In this document: positions 35,654-44,761 of the stretch, one piece after another
How positions within the stretch are numbered: position 1 is the stretch's first letter
How the letters are laid out: each line of letters opens with the position of its first letter
Origin: Bin5 sp022821545
GTDB lineage: Bacteria > Chloroflexota > Anaerolineae > Caldilineales > Caldilineaceae
Length of the DNA stretch: 64,000 nt
Reading direction: 5' to 3'
NCBI GenBank assembly: GCA_963664085.2
Contig: CAXXLO010000002.1
Location: 3,224,001-3,288,000 of the forward strand
Notes under the pieces: model-generated
Database searches by the model: none
What the model saw: only the letters and a program-made list of their open reading frames with translations
Told to the model about the DNA's origin: nothing
Position numbers and translations under genes: made by a program

Positions 35654-36679
35654 ATGGCTGCCAGACGTAGGACTTCCTTCAAATTAGGGGTGACGGGCCT
35701 GGGCGAGCGGCAGGAGATAGCGCCGGGACTGTTTATCAACACCTTCTATAGAGGCTGTACGCCGGGTTTCGTTGTCACCGACGAGGGCCTGATACTCATC
35801 GATACACCTTTAATCCCAAAACAGGCCAAGGACTGGCGGGAACAGATAGAGGCGGAAGCGCCGGGCCTGCCTATTCTCTATGTGTTCAACACCGATCACC
35901 ATCGCGGCCACGCCTTGGGAAACCAGTATTTCCAGCCTACGACTGTGATCGCACACGAACGCGCCTTTAAGGAGATGTCAGGTTACACTGACAACTTCAA
36001 GGAACGTGTCTACAACAGCTTCAAGCGAGAGCCCGAGATCCAGGAACAGTTGACCAACATCGAGATTGTTCTCCCCGACGTTACCTTCACCGACCGCGCT
36101 CGTCTCAAGTATGGAGGTCGTGAAATTCAGTTGATCTACGCCGGCGGCCACACGCCGGCCACCAGCATTGCCTGGCTGCCGGAAGAGAAGATCGCATTTG
36201 TCGGTGACATACTGTGGGTCGACCAGCATCCGTACATGGCCCAGGCCGATTCTCTCGAATGGATCGACGCCTTGCAACGTATCCGATCCCTTGGCGCCGA
36301 GAAACTGGTCCCGGGTCATGGCCCCGTCTGCAGTCCAGACGATACTTACCGGGTTGAGGAGTACATAAAATTCAAACGAGAACGCGTCCGCACTTATTAT
36401 CGCGACGGAAAGACCAAGAATGAAGCCAAGAGTGGACTGGTGGGCGAAATGCTTGAGCTGTTCCCTGTTCCGCTGGAACGCAAAGCGAAGATAGAGAGCC
36501 AGATAAAGTCCGGAATCAACCGGGTCTATCGTGAGATCCAGAGGGAGGAGGAGTTGGCTGGAGTAGAGCCTATGAACGGCGCTATGCAGCCGCCGTCAAA
36601 TGGCGCCCCCGTCCTTCACGAGCCGCAGGCAGAAGCCAACCTGATCCCCACACCTGTTGCAGTGGAGGCCAACCAGTAG
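35654..36679 (+). CDS. MBL-fold hydrolase with an altered metal motif
   Basis: A 341-residue metallo-beta-lactamase-fold protein. The N-terminal sheet carries CTPGFVVTDEGLILIDTP with the usual Asp. The signature HxHxDH is instead D81-H-H-R-G-H86 within FNTDHHRGHALGN, losing the first His and the Asp. AGGHTPATS (third ligand His) and PGHGPVC (final His) are kept, as is VGDILWVDQHP. Metal content is therefore uncertain; it may bind one metal or use the Asp. Substrate unknown. ATG 35654 is chosen because GAGAGG precedes it by eight bases. The stop overlaps the next gene's GTG by one base, so the two are translationally coupled. Confidence 0.75.
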   Translation: MAARRRTSFKLGVTGLGERQEIAPGLFINTFYRGCTPGFVVTDEGLILIDTPLIPKQAKDWREQIEAEAPGLPILYVFNTDHHRGHALGNQYFQPTTVIAHERAFKEMSGYTDNFKERVYNSFKREPEIQEQLTNIEIVLPDVTFTDRARLKYGGREIQLIYAGGHTPATSIAWLPEEKIAFVGDILWVDQHPYMAQADSLEWIDALQRIRSLGAEKLVPGHGPVCSPDDTYRVEEYIKFKRERVRTYYRDGKTKNEAKSGLVGEMLELFPVPLERKAKIESQIKSGINRVYREIQREEELAGVEPMNGAMQPPSNGAPVLHEPQAEANLIPTPVAVEANQ

Positions 36680-37731
36680 TGGCCTACTCGGTAAGGGAAG
36701 AACGCCAGAGCCTCGCCACGAATTTGCGTGAGGATCTTGGCGAAGCGGAGCGGATGATCGTGCAACTGCGGCGCGACACCGTCGAACAGTTCCTGCAGCT
36801 TCTGGACCGCATCGAAGATCGTTTTGCGCAATTGGAGTCCAGCGGTCTTGATCTGCGTCCTGAATACACCCGGTGGGGCAGCCTCCAGAGCAAGTTGCGG
36901 CGCGAAGCAGGCCGCGTCGTTCGCATCATTGATGTGGCCGGAGGTCTGGATCAGCTGCGCAAGGCCAATCCGCCGGCCGAAGGGCTCTGGTGGCGCCTTG
37001 ACGCCGTCGTGGCCGAAGCCCGCCGCCGTCTTGTCCGACGTCTGAGCATCACTCTTGGGACAATCGTCGTCGTCGTAGCGGTGGTCTGGGCGCTGCTTAC
37101 CTTCGTCTTTCCTCCTGATCCCAATACCGTTGTTGCCTCGGAAGCGATCTCCACCCTCCAGCAACTGGCCTTTGAGGGGCGTTGGGAAGAAGCCCTCGCA
37201 GTTATCGAGGACGCCAAGGCTCAGCTCACCCAGCCTGACGCTGAACTCCTGATTTGGGAAGGGGTGATCCGCGGCAAATTAGGCCAGCATGAACTCGCCG
37301 GTGAGGCGTTGGCTGAAGCGAAATCCCTGGTGCCAGCCGGAAAACTCGTGGCCTACTGGTGGTCGCTCGGCTCGGTTCAGCTTTCGGTTGGAAATCTGGA
37401 CGAGGCCCGCGCCTCAGGCTTCGAAGCAGTTGGTTTGGACGATTCCGATCCTCAGGGCTATTTTCTCCTCGCAAGCGTTGCTGAGATGAAAGGCGATACA
37501 GTTTGCGCTGTCGACCTCTTCGAGGAGACCTTCCAACTTGCAGCTGACAACAACCCGCAGCTGGCAGTAATCGCCCGCGTCCGTATGGGAAACCTTCTTC
37601 AGCGGCCCGCGAATCTGGCGCTCTTGGGAGGCGACGAGGAGGCGTCTGACGGCAACAGTGAGAGTGGCGAAGGCGGCAGCCCAGCCGACAGCGCCGTTAC
37701 CGGCCTGCCCGAAACCTGCGGAGGACTATAG
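36679..37731 (+). CDS. Single-pass membrane protein with TPR-like C-terminal domain
   Basis: A 350-residue protein. Residues 1-110 are charged, helical and probably coiled-coil (REERQSLATNLREDLGEAERM). One membrane helix lies at about 120-142 (LGTIVVVVAVVWALLTFVF). The outer part is built of helical pairs typical of tetratricopeptide repeats (WEEALAVIEDAKAQL; GNLDEARASGFEAVGLD; LASVAEMKGDTVCAVDLFEE). The C-terminus is an acidic Gly/Ser-rich tail. No enzyme motif; a scaffold or tether is the natural guess. Starts at GTG 36679 inside the stop of the MBL gene, so the pair is coupled. Confidence 0.7.
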   Translation: MAYSVREERQSLATNLREDLGEAERMIVQLRRDTVEQFLQLLDRIEDRFAQLESSGLDLRPEYTRWGSLQSKLRREAGRVVRIIDVAGGLDQLRKANPPAEGLWWRLDAVVAEARRRLVRRLSITLGTIVVVVAVVWALLTFVFPPDPNTVVASEAISTLQQLAFEGRWEEALAVIEDAKAQLTQPDAELLIWEGVIRGKLGQHELAGEALAEAKSLVPAGKLVAYWWSLGSVQLSVGNLDEARASGFEAVGLDDSDPQGYFLLASVAEMKGDTVCAVDLFEETFQLAADNNPQLAVIARVRMGNLLQRPANLALLGGDEEASDGNSESGEGGSPADSAVTGLPETCGGL

Positions 37732-37841
37732 CCCGCTTCTCTCGCTGCCCACTTCGGCCGTCACACCTTGGATCGCGACCTGAATTTCCATGGAGGAGAA
37801 GATTCGAGTAAAATGGGCCTGCGTCCATGACTTCCTGATTC

Positions 37842-37914
37842 GCCCCCTTAGCTCAGAGGATAGAGCAACGGACTTCTAATCCGTCGGTCGTAGGTTCGAC
37901 TCCTACAGGGGGTG
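37842..37914 (+). tRNA. tRNA-Arg (anticodon TCT)
   Basis: 73 bases folding as a cloverleaf: acceptor GCCCCCT with AGGGGGT (one G-T end pair) and discriminator G, D-arm with TAGCTCAGAGGATAGAGC, anticodon stem ACGGA/TCCGT around loop CTTCTAA (anticodon TCT, reading AGA), and T-arm GTAGG-TTCGACT-CCTAC. CCA is not encoded. A TAAAAT at 37809-37814 could be its -10. The rest of the gap to 38113 shows nothing else. Confidence 0.95.
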
Positions 37915-38113
37915 CCTCAAACGCCCAATGACAGTGGGTTTGCGCGCGACCCGGGCACAGTGAGTCGTTCTGCATACGATGTAGCTGCTTCTTGGGGGCC
38001 CGATTCCAACTCCTTAATCGCATAGTCAAACGACGCCGCTTATGACCGTTCGGGCATGGCGGCGCCGTTTCTTGCAGTTGCCAGTGACATATCTGCGGCT
38101 TTCCGCGCAAGTT

Positions 38114-38902
38114 TTAGCCAACCCGGTCCCGCACCGAACCCTTCTCCGCGATCGTCTCCAACGGCTCCTTCTCATTGAAAGCAATCAGGCTTTTCTCGCC
38201 CTCTCGATAGTAAGGGAAGGTCGGGCCCCCGGACGGCGCCGCCCAGCGCACGCCGTTCGCAATTACCTGGCGGACGATGTCCATGTGAAAGATCGGGTAC
38301 GTCTCATGTCCCGGCCGGAAGTAGAAGATCTTGCCATTGCCGCGATGGAAACAGGCCCCGCTGCGGAAGACATTGCCTCCTTCAAACCAGCTGACGAACA
38401 CCAGGTCGTCCGGCGTGGGGATATCGAACAGCTCCCCATACATCTCGCACTCCTCAATCTCAAAGTAGGGCGGCAAGCCCTGCGCAATTGGGTGGGACGG
38501 CTTGACGACCCAGATGCGCTCCTTCTCGTCCGCTTCCCGCCAGCGCAGGCTGCACGTCGTGCCCATCAAGCTGCGGAAAATCTTGGAGAAATGGCCCGAG
38601 TGCAGGACCACCAAACCCATTCCCTCATGGACCCGTTTCTTGACACGCTCAACAATTTCGTCGTCAACCTGCGCATGCGCCCGGTGCCCCCACCAGGTCA
38701 ACACGTCCGTCTCCGCCAGAACTTCATCTGTAAGACCATGTTCAGGCTCATCCAGCGTAGCCGTGTGTATTGAACTGAATCCGTGCAGACGCAGCCCTTC
38801 GGCAATGGCCCCGTGAATTCCATCGGGATATATGCCGCCGATGAACTCGTTGATGTTCTCGTGTTGAAACTCGTTCCAGACAGTTACCCGAATGTCTCCC
38901 AT
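38114..38902 (-). CDS. ThuA-domain (trehalose-utilisation-like) protein
   Basis: A 262-residue protein of the ThuA family, related to class I glutamine amidotransferases. IRVTVWNEFQHE opens it, DVLTWWGHRAHAQV and GLVVLHSGHFSKIF follow (with Ser-Gly-His where amidotransferases have the nucleophile elbow), and GKIFYFRPGHETYPIF is the conserved C-terminal block. ThuA proteins take part in disaccharide use, but the chemistry is unsettled. ATG 38902 is chosen because GGAGGAG is close before it. Just upstream on the same strand is a Gfo/Idh/MocA gene, a common pairing with ThuA that suggests keto-sugar metabolism. Confidence 0.85.
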   Translation of the reverse strand: MGDIRVTVWNEFQHENINEFIGGIYPDGIHGAIAEGLRLHGFSSIHTATLDEPEHGLTDEVLAETDVLTWWGHRAHAQVDDEIVERVKKRVHEGMGLVVLHSGHFSKIFRSLMGTTCSLRWREADEKERIWVVKPSHPIAQGLPPYFEIEECEMYGELFDIPTPDDLVFVSWFEGGNVFRSGACFHRGNGKIFYFRPGHETYPIFHMDIVRQVIANGVRWAAPSGGPTFPYYREGEKSLIAFNEKEPLETIAEKGSVRDRVG

Positions 38903-39008
38903 CCTGTCTCCTCCATAAAGTGAGAACTGAAAAAGGGGATTGGAACGCATCAATCATGATGCGTTCCAATCCTTGCTTTGCTGAATTCCCTTTATCCTGA
39001 CCGTTTGG

Positions 39009-40037
39009 CTAACTTCCAACCGTCACCGGCTTTCCCCCCTGACCGGCCGACTCCTTAATCGCATCCCACAACCGCGCCATGCGCAGACCGATTTCCGGGG
39101 GGCAGGGGTTCTCCATCTCACCGGCCCGCACTCGCAGAAACTGCTGCCACGTGCCCAGCGATTCGGGCAACTCGACCTCCATCAACTCCTCGTCCTCGGT
39201 CTCCTGAATCAGGAGACGCTCCCCCCAGACGCCGGTCTGAAGCATCCCCTTCTCGCACAGAACGCGAACGTCCGAGCCAATCTTGCACTGTGTATTCCCT
39301 GCTGCGTTCATCGACACCAGCGCGCCCGATTTCAACCGGGCGATCACCGCCCCCGTAATGTCCACCGGCGTGCCTTGGTCGTCCATCCACGCCGCGACAT
39401 CGACAAAGTCCTCTCCCGCCAAATCCGAGATAGTATTGAGCATATGCGCGCCAGTGTCAAACAGGAAGCCGCCTCCAGCGATCTCGGGATCCTGACGCCA
39501 AAGACCCGTCGTGAAGGACATCCAGTTCTGCCACACAACGGCGCTGATGTTCAGAATTCGACCCAACCTGCCCGAGCGCAGAATCTTTACTCCGGTGCGC
39601 ACCTGCGGTGACATACTGCCGTTGAATGACACTGACAGAAGTTGCCCGCTTCGGTCTCGAACATCGATCAGCGCCAGAGCTTCCTCCGCGTTCATGACCA
39701 TCGGCTTTTCCAGCAGCACGTCCAGCCCGGCTTCCAAACACGCCTTCGCTTGAGAAAAGTGCAGCACGTGCGGCGTGATGATAAATGCCGCGTCGAGTTC
39801 TGTGTTCTGCAGAAGCTTTTCCAGGTCCGGCTCGTTCGGAGGGGGAGGCTTGCCCGCCTCCTCGAAAAGTTCACAAAACGCCTCATAGGAATTGGCCGAT
39901 GGCTCGCATACTATCGTTATCTCGGTCGTATCCTGCTGATTGAGGATCCGCCGCGTATGGCTACGCGCCATGCCGCCGCACCCAACAAATGCCATTCGAA
40001 CGCGGGGTGACGCCCCGCCGCATTGACGTTCTGTCAT
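39009..40037 (-). CDS. Gfo/Idh/MocA family oxidoreductase
   Basis: A 342-residue NAD(P)-dependent dehydrogenase: VGCGGMARSHTRRIL nucleotide loop, LLEKPMVM with the conserved Lys, and GGGFLFDTGAHMLNTI with the active-site Asp and His. The fifth family member in the window. ATG 40037 is chosen because AGGAG lies eight bases upstream. Neighbour of the ThuA gene on the same strand (about 106 bases apart), so the two may act on one sugar. The 387-base gap to maf holds a plus-strand promoter. Confidence 0.8.
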   Translation of the reverse strand: MTERQCGGASPRVRMAFVGCGGMARSHTRRILNQQDTTEITIVCEPSANSYEAFCELFEEAGKPPPPNEPDLEKLLQNTELDAAFIITPHVLHFSQAKACLEAGLDVLLEKPMVMNAEEALALIDVRDRSGQLLSVSFNGSMSPQVRTGVKILRSGRLGRILNISAVVWQNWMSFTTGLWRQDPEIAGGGFLFDTGAHMLNTISDLAGEDFVDVAAWMDDQGTPVDITGAVIARLKSGALVSMNAAGNTQCKIGSDVRVLCEKGMLQTGVWGERLLIQETEDEELMEVELPESLGTWQQFLRVRAGEMENPCPPEIGLRMARLWDAIKESAGQGGKPVTVGS

Positions 40038-40320
40038 AGACCGACTCCTGACTGTCTTTATTGTGGAAGTTTGCAACATCGAAAAGTGAGCCGGTCCACG
40101 ACGCTCCCGCCCGCTTTTGGAACGGCCTTGCGCAGTTCGGCAGTGGGGGCCTGCCCACCGACTTTCACTTCAGGTACCGGAACAGTTTCTGACCGGTCAG
40201 GCAATCATACCTTGCGATACAGTCACCGGCAAGAATTCACCGCCAACTTTGGATAGAATGTTACCCTCAGCCCGCAGCAACGCTTCCCGCCCATACATCC
40301 AATGTAAGACACGCCATGTT

Positions 40321-40348
40321 TTGCGAACACCCGGCAGGCTCTTAGAAT
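40321..40348 (+). promoter_or_regulatory. Probable promoter for maf
   Basis: TTGCGA (40321-40326), 16-base spacer, TAGAAT (40343-40348). Nine of twelve consensus bases match. The transcript would start about 70 bases before the maf ATG. Nothing else is seen in 40038-40424. Confidence 0.45.
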
Positions 40349-40424
40349 ACACTGCGGCGTCCGGCCCTCGCCAGAATATGGGACCGGCGGCAAGACTCGC
40401 TCCTCTTGAATCACAAACGCGACC

Positions 40425-41123
40425 ATGAACTCGTCCAAAGTCATTCTTGCTTCAAACAGCCCCCGCCGCCAGCAGTTTTTCCACGCCCTCGGTATCCCCT
40501 TCCTGGCCCTGTCCGCCGACATTGACGAGTCGCCCGCGCCCCATGAGTCACCCGAACAGGTGGTGGAACGGCTTGCCCTCGCCAAAGCCCTGACCGTGGG
40601 CCGTCGCCTTGCCTCCTCTGCGGACGCGAAAGACTCAGGCCCCCCGCAAGAATTCCTCGTCATCGGCGCCGACACGGTTGTGGCAATCGATAACGAGGTC
40701 CTGGGCAAGCCTGCCGGCGTCGGAGAAGCCCGTGCCATGCTGACGCGGCTTCGCGCCCGTCCCCACCAGGTCCATACCGCGATTGCCGCCGTCCTCCATA
40801 CAGAAGGGGAACCGAGGCGCACGCGCAGACTGTTGAACTCGACGACCGTGGAAATGCGCCCCTACAGCGACGAGCAGATTGCCGCCTACGTGGCAACGGG
40901 GGATCCGCTGGACAAGGCCGGCGCGTACGCAATCCAACATCAGAAGTTCCACCCCGCCGAGAGCATCTCAGGCTGCCCCGCCGGCGTCATGGGCCTCCCG
41001 GCCGCCGACCTGGTCCGCCTGTTGTCAGAGTTCAATGTGACCGTGACGCGCTCGCCTTTACAGGTCTGCCCCGCCTTGACGGGACTCGAATGTTGCCAGC
41101 GGCAGGTCGCTTCTTCTCCTTGA
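40425..41123 (+). CDS. maf: Maf-family nucleoside triphosphate pyrophosphatase
   Basis: A 232-residue housecleaning pyrophosphatase that hydrolyses dTTP/UTP and modified nucleotides. The signature LASNSPRRQQFF at residues 8-19, VVERLALAKA near 45, VIGADTVVAID at about 79-89 with the catalytic Asp, and DKAGAYAIQ at about 164-172 are all present. The Maf core ends near residue 205; the last 25 residues, with three Cys, are an extra tail. GTPase RsgA and helicase genes follow on the same strand, but the 137-base gap suggests a separate start. Confidence 0.9.
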   Translation: MNSSKVILASNSPRRQQFFHALGIPFLALSADIDESPAPHESPEQVVERLALAKALTVGRRLASSADAKDSGPPQEFLVIGADTVVAIDNEVLGKPAGVGEARAMLTRLRARPHQVHTAIAAVLHTEGEPRRTRRLLNSTTVEMRPYSDEQIAAYVATGDPLDKAGAYAIQHQKFHPAESISGCPAGVMGLPAADLVRLLSEFNVTVTRSPLQVCPALTGLECCQRQVASSP

Positions 41124-41260
41124 TTTCGGCAAGTGTGCGTCAGCTGACGGCGCTGGCCGCTTATTGCCAATTGTGCCCCTGAATTGATAAACTTGGGCCG
41201 AATTCCCTTCGCCTGGATAGGGCGAACCCATAACCCGCAAACTCCCGTCAGGAGAAGCCT

Positions 41261-42340
41261 TTGCCAAGAAACCCGGATGCCTACGAAATGTGGGATGAGG
41301 CCTACGAGGACGACTACTTTGACGCGCCGGCCAAAAGCAAACCAAAGCCGAAAAAGAAGGACCGGACAGTTGATGGGATCGTCGTACGCGCCAGGGGCCA
41401 TCACTACGATGTCGCTACCTCCAAGGACAAACTGATAAGCTGCCGCGTGCGCGGACGCCTGCTCCAGGAACGTACCAAGGACCTGACACTCATTGCCGTC
41501 GGCGACCGCGTTCAGGTTGTCCTGGAAGGCAGACGTTCAGGCCTCATCGACTCCGTCGAAGAGCGCGATTCAACGCTGAACCGCCAGCTCCCCGGCTCCT
41601 CTCGTCCCGCCGAAGACGTGATCGTCGCCAATCCCGATCAGGTACTTATCGTATTTGCCGTAAAGGACCCGGAACCGCACCTGCGGATGCTGGACCGTTT
41701 TCTCGTAATCGCCGAAGCGAATGAGCTTCCCGCGGTGATCGTCGCCAACAAGGTCGACCTGATCGGCCTGGAGGCTGCTCGCGAGATGTTTCTCCTCTAC
41801 GAAAGGTTGGGCTATCCCCTTCTTTACGTCAGCGCGACCGAACGGTTCGAAGTTACTCCGTCCCCCGGTGAGTCCGGCACCTTGCCGTCTGAAGACTTCG
41901 AACAGCTGCGTCGGCTGCTGACTGACAAATTGACGGTCGTAACCGGGCCGAGCGGCGTAGGCAAAAGCGCGCTCATCAACGCCATCCACCCGCAGCTGAA
42001 TCTGCGTGTTGGCGACCTGCGAAACTTCGAGGGCAAAGGCCGCCACACAACGCGCAACGCCCAGCTTTTCCGGTTGCCTCTTGGTGACGCGACCTTCATT
42101 GCCGATACCCCGGGCATACGCGAACTGGGCCTTTACGAGCTCGACGCGGGCAGTCTTGGCTTCTTCTATGTTGACCTCAAGCCCTACGTAAACGACTGCC
42201 GCTTTCCCAACTGCACCCACGACCACGAGCCGGACTGCGCCGTGCGCAAGGCAGTCGACGACGGCAGAGTGTCGCACGAACGCTACGACAGCTATGTGCG
42301 CCTTTTGAACGGGGAGAGCTTCCAGTTGGAGGAATGGTAG
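41261..42340 (+). CDS. rsgA: Ribosome small-subunit GTPase RsgA
   Basis: A 359-residue circularly permuted GTPase that checks late 30S maturation. An OB-fold is at about 38-105. The G motifs come in the permuted order: NKVD (G4), then GPSGVGKSALIN (G1), then DTPGIREL (G3). The C-terminal zinc site is CRFPNCTHDHEPDCAV. The acidic/basic N-terminal tail is longer than in many homologues. TTG 41261 is chosen, with GGAG seven bases upstream; no ATG fits. The stop codon abuts the helicase ATG directly, so the two are coupled. Confidence 0.93.
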   Translation: MPRNPDAYEMWDEAYEDDYFDAPAKSKPKPKKKDRTVDGIVVRARGHHYDVATSKDKLISCRVRGRLLQERTKDLTLIAVGDRVQVVLEGRRSGLIDSVEERDSTLNRQLPGSSRPAEDVIVANPDQVLIVFAVKDPEPHLRMLDRFLVIAEANELPAVIVANKVDLIGLEAAREMFLLYERLGYPLLYVSATERFEVTPSPGESGTLPSEDFEQLRRLLTDKLTVVTGPSGVGKSALINAIHPQLNLRVGDLRNFEGKGRHTTRNAQLFRLPLGDATFIADTPGIRELGLYELDAGSLGFFYVDLKPYVNDCRFPNCTHDHEPDCAVRKAVDDGRVSHERYDSYVRLLNGESFQLEEW

Positions 42341-44725
42341 ATGCCCCGAATCCTTGAAGGTCTGAACGACCAGCAGCGGGCCGCAGTCCAGGCCACCGAG
42401 GGCCCTGTTCTCGTCCTGGCAGGTCCCGGCTCCGGCAAAACCCGCGTCCTCACCAGGCGTATCGCCTACCTGATCGAAGAAGAGAAAACCGATCCCTGGC
42501 ACGTCCTCGCCGTAACATTCACCAACAAAGCCGCAAAAGAGATGGCCGTCCGCGTTGAAGAGCTGATCGGCCACCGCTTTCCGCCGCCGGCCGAGGGCCG
42601 CCGCCGCAGCCTCGGCGGGCTGACAATCGGCACTTTTCACTCAGTCTGCGCGCGCGTACTGCGCGTTGAGGTAGAAGCCGCGGGCTTCCAGCGCAACTGG
42701 GTCATCTATGACACCGCCGATCAGCTGGCCCTCGTTCGCGATATTTTGAAAGAGATGCAGCTGGATGAAAAGCGTTTCAGCCCACGCGCGATCCTGTCCC
42801 AAATTGGCGGCTGGAAGAACGACCTGCTTACACCGGATCTCGTCACCGCCGACGGCTACATGCAGGAAATCTGCGACCGCGTCTATGGCCGCTACCAGCA
42901 GCTACTGCGTCTCAACAACGCCATGGACTTCGATGACTTGCTGATGCAAGCGGTTCTTCTCCTGCGCAGAGACAAAGATATCCGGCGCAAATACCAGGAC
43001 AAGTGGCGCTATGTGCTGGTGGACGAGTTTCAGGATACCAACACCGCCCAGTACGAGCTGGCTTCACTATTCGTCGGCCCTCCCGACGGCAGAGGCAACC
43101 TCTTCGTCGTCGGCGACGAGGACCAGTCGATCTACCGCTTTCGCGGCGCCGACTACCGCAACGTCCTTCGCTTCCGCCGCGACCACCCGGCCGCCAACGT
43201 CGTCCTCCTCGAGCAGAACTATCGCAGCACCCAGAACATTCTCGACGTCGCCAACGCGATCATTGAAAAGAACGCGAACCGCACACCTAAGCGCCTTAGA
43301 ACAGACAAGGGAACCGGCCTCAAAGTTACTCTCTACGAAGCCTACAACGAGGCCGAAGAGGCTGAGTACGTGCTCGACGAAGCATCCCGTCTGGCCGCGC
43401 AAAGCGGCATGGGTCTCGGCGGCGCCGCAGTCGTCTATCGCACAAATGCCCAAAGTCGCGCCCTCGAGGAAGCATGCGTCCACCGCAATCTGCGCTACCG
43501 CCTGGTTGGCGCAACCCGCTTCTACGAACGCCGCGAGATCAAGGACGTTCTCGCCTACCTCCGCCTCGTCCACAACCCTTCAGCCACGATGGCGCTCGAC
43601 CGCATCATCAACGTGCCCCCGCGCGGCATTGGGGCCCGCACCTATCAAATGTTGAAAGACTGGGCCGCGGCCGGCGCCGTGAGCGAATGGCAGGCATTGC
43701 AGACCCTGATCGGTGAAGGCCGCACAGGAGATGAAAACGACGCCACTCTCGCCGGTCTGCCGCCGCCGCCGTTTGCCGCACGGGCCCGTAACGCCTTGAT
43801 CAGATTCGCTTCGATGTTGAGCTCCTGGGTGCGGGTGGCGTCCGACATTCAGTACGAAGACCTGGCCGTCCTGCTCGACCTGATCCTGACCGACTCCGGC
43901 TACCTCGACCGCCTGCGGGACGGCAGCGACGAGGCCGAGGAACGCTTCGAAAACATCGAAGAGCTGCGCGGCGTCGCCGCAAAGTACCGCCCCGACCTCG
44001 ACGACCTCGAGCCGGACCAGGATCCACTCGGCCTCTTCCTCCAGGAGATCAGCCTCGTCAGCGAACAGGACGATTACGATGAGAGCGAAGCAGCCCTGAC
44101 TCTGATGACCTTGCACACGGCAAAAGGGTTGGAGTTCCCCGTCGTATTTGTGGTTGGGATGGAAGAGGGCCTGCTGCCGCACGCCCGCAGCATCCGCAGC
44201 GAGGACGAGGAGGAAATGGCCGAGGAGCGCCGTCTCGCCTACGTCGGCATCACCCGCGCCAAGAATCGCCTCTACCTGGTCCACGCCTCCCAACGCGCGA
44301 TGTGGGGCAACTTCGAACTGCAAACGCCCAGCCGTTTCCTCGAAGACATCCCCGCTGACCTGTTGAGCGGCCAGGTTGACCGCCGCAGCCGCCACGCCGC
44401 CGCCTACGACAGAGCCACCAGCTGGCTGGACGGACCCGCCATGTTCGGTAGATATAGGGACGGCAACAACAACGCCGGGGCGACCAACGCCTACAGGACT
44501 CCCGCTCCCGCACGCTCCAACCGTGCCCAGCCCCGCCGCCGCCCGGCCACCACCGCCGCCCCCACGCAATTCAAACGACGCCAAAGCGTCCAACATCCCA
44601 AGTATGGCGTCGGCACCGTGATCGACAGCATTGTAATCGGCGGCGAAGAGGAAGTGTCAGTCGCTTTCCCGAACTTGGGCGTCAAGAAATTTATGGCGTC
44701 ACTTGCAAATCTGAAGATTCTCTAA
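42341..44725 (+). CDS. UvrD/PcrA-type superfamily 1 DNA helicase
   Basis: A 794-residue 3'-5' helicase. Motif Q region LNDQQRAAVQATEGP, motif I LAGPGSGKTRVL (Walker A), motif II VDEFQDTN, motif III VGDEDQSIYRFRGAD, motif IV EQNYRST, motif V LMTLHTAKGLEFPVVFVVG, and motif VI EERRLAYVGITRAK are all in order. The C-terminal HPKYGVGTVID block is the Tudor-like tail of PcrA, which binds RNA polymerase. A Pro/Ala/Arg-rich linker precedes it. Acts in nucleotide-excision repair and removal of stalled polymerases. Starts right at the end of rsgA. Confidence 0.93.
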   Translation: MPRILEGLNDQQRAAVQATEGPVLVLAGPGSGKTRVLTRRIAYLIEEEKTDPWHVLAVTFTNKAAKEMAVRVEELIGHRFPPPAEGRRRSLGGLTIGTFHSVCARVLRVEVEAAGFQRNWVIYDTADQLALVRDILKEMQLDEKRFSPRAILSQIGGWKNDLLTPDLVTADGYMQEICDRVYGRYQQLLRLNNAMDFDDLLMQAVLLLRRDKDIRRKYQDKWRYVLVDEFQDTNTAQYELASLFVGPPDGRGNLFVVGDEDQSIYRFRGADYRNVLRFRRDHPAANVVLLEQNYRSTQNILDVANAIIEKNANRTPKRLRTDKGTGLKVTLYEAYNEAEEAEYVLDEASRLAAQSGMGLGGAAVVYRTNAQSRALEEACVHRNLRYRLVGATRFYERREIKDVLAYLRLVHNPSATMALDRIINVPPRGIGARTYQMLKDWAAAGAVSEWQALQTLIGEGRTGDENDATLAGLPPPPFAARARNALIRFASMLSSWVRVASDIQYEDLAVLLDLILTDSGYLDRLRDGSDEAEERFENIEELRGVAAKYRPDLDDLEPDQDPLGLFLQEISLVSEQDDYDESEAALTLMTLHTAKGLEFPVVFVVGMEEGLLPHARSIRSEDEEEMAEERRLAYVGITRAKNRLYLVHASQRAMWGNFELQTPSRFLEDIPADLLSGQVDRRSRHAAAYDRATSWLDGPAMFGRYRDGNNNAGATNAYRTPAPARSNRAQPRRRPATTAAPTQFKRRQSVQHPKYGVGTVIDSIVIGGEEEVSVAFPNLGVKKFMASLANLKIL

Positions 44726-44761
44726 ACGGCGGCAACGCCCGCAGGCGCCCAGGACGATATC

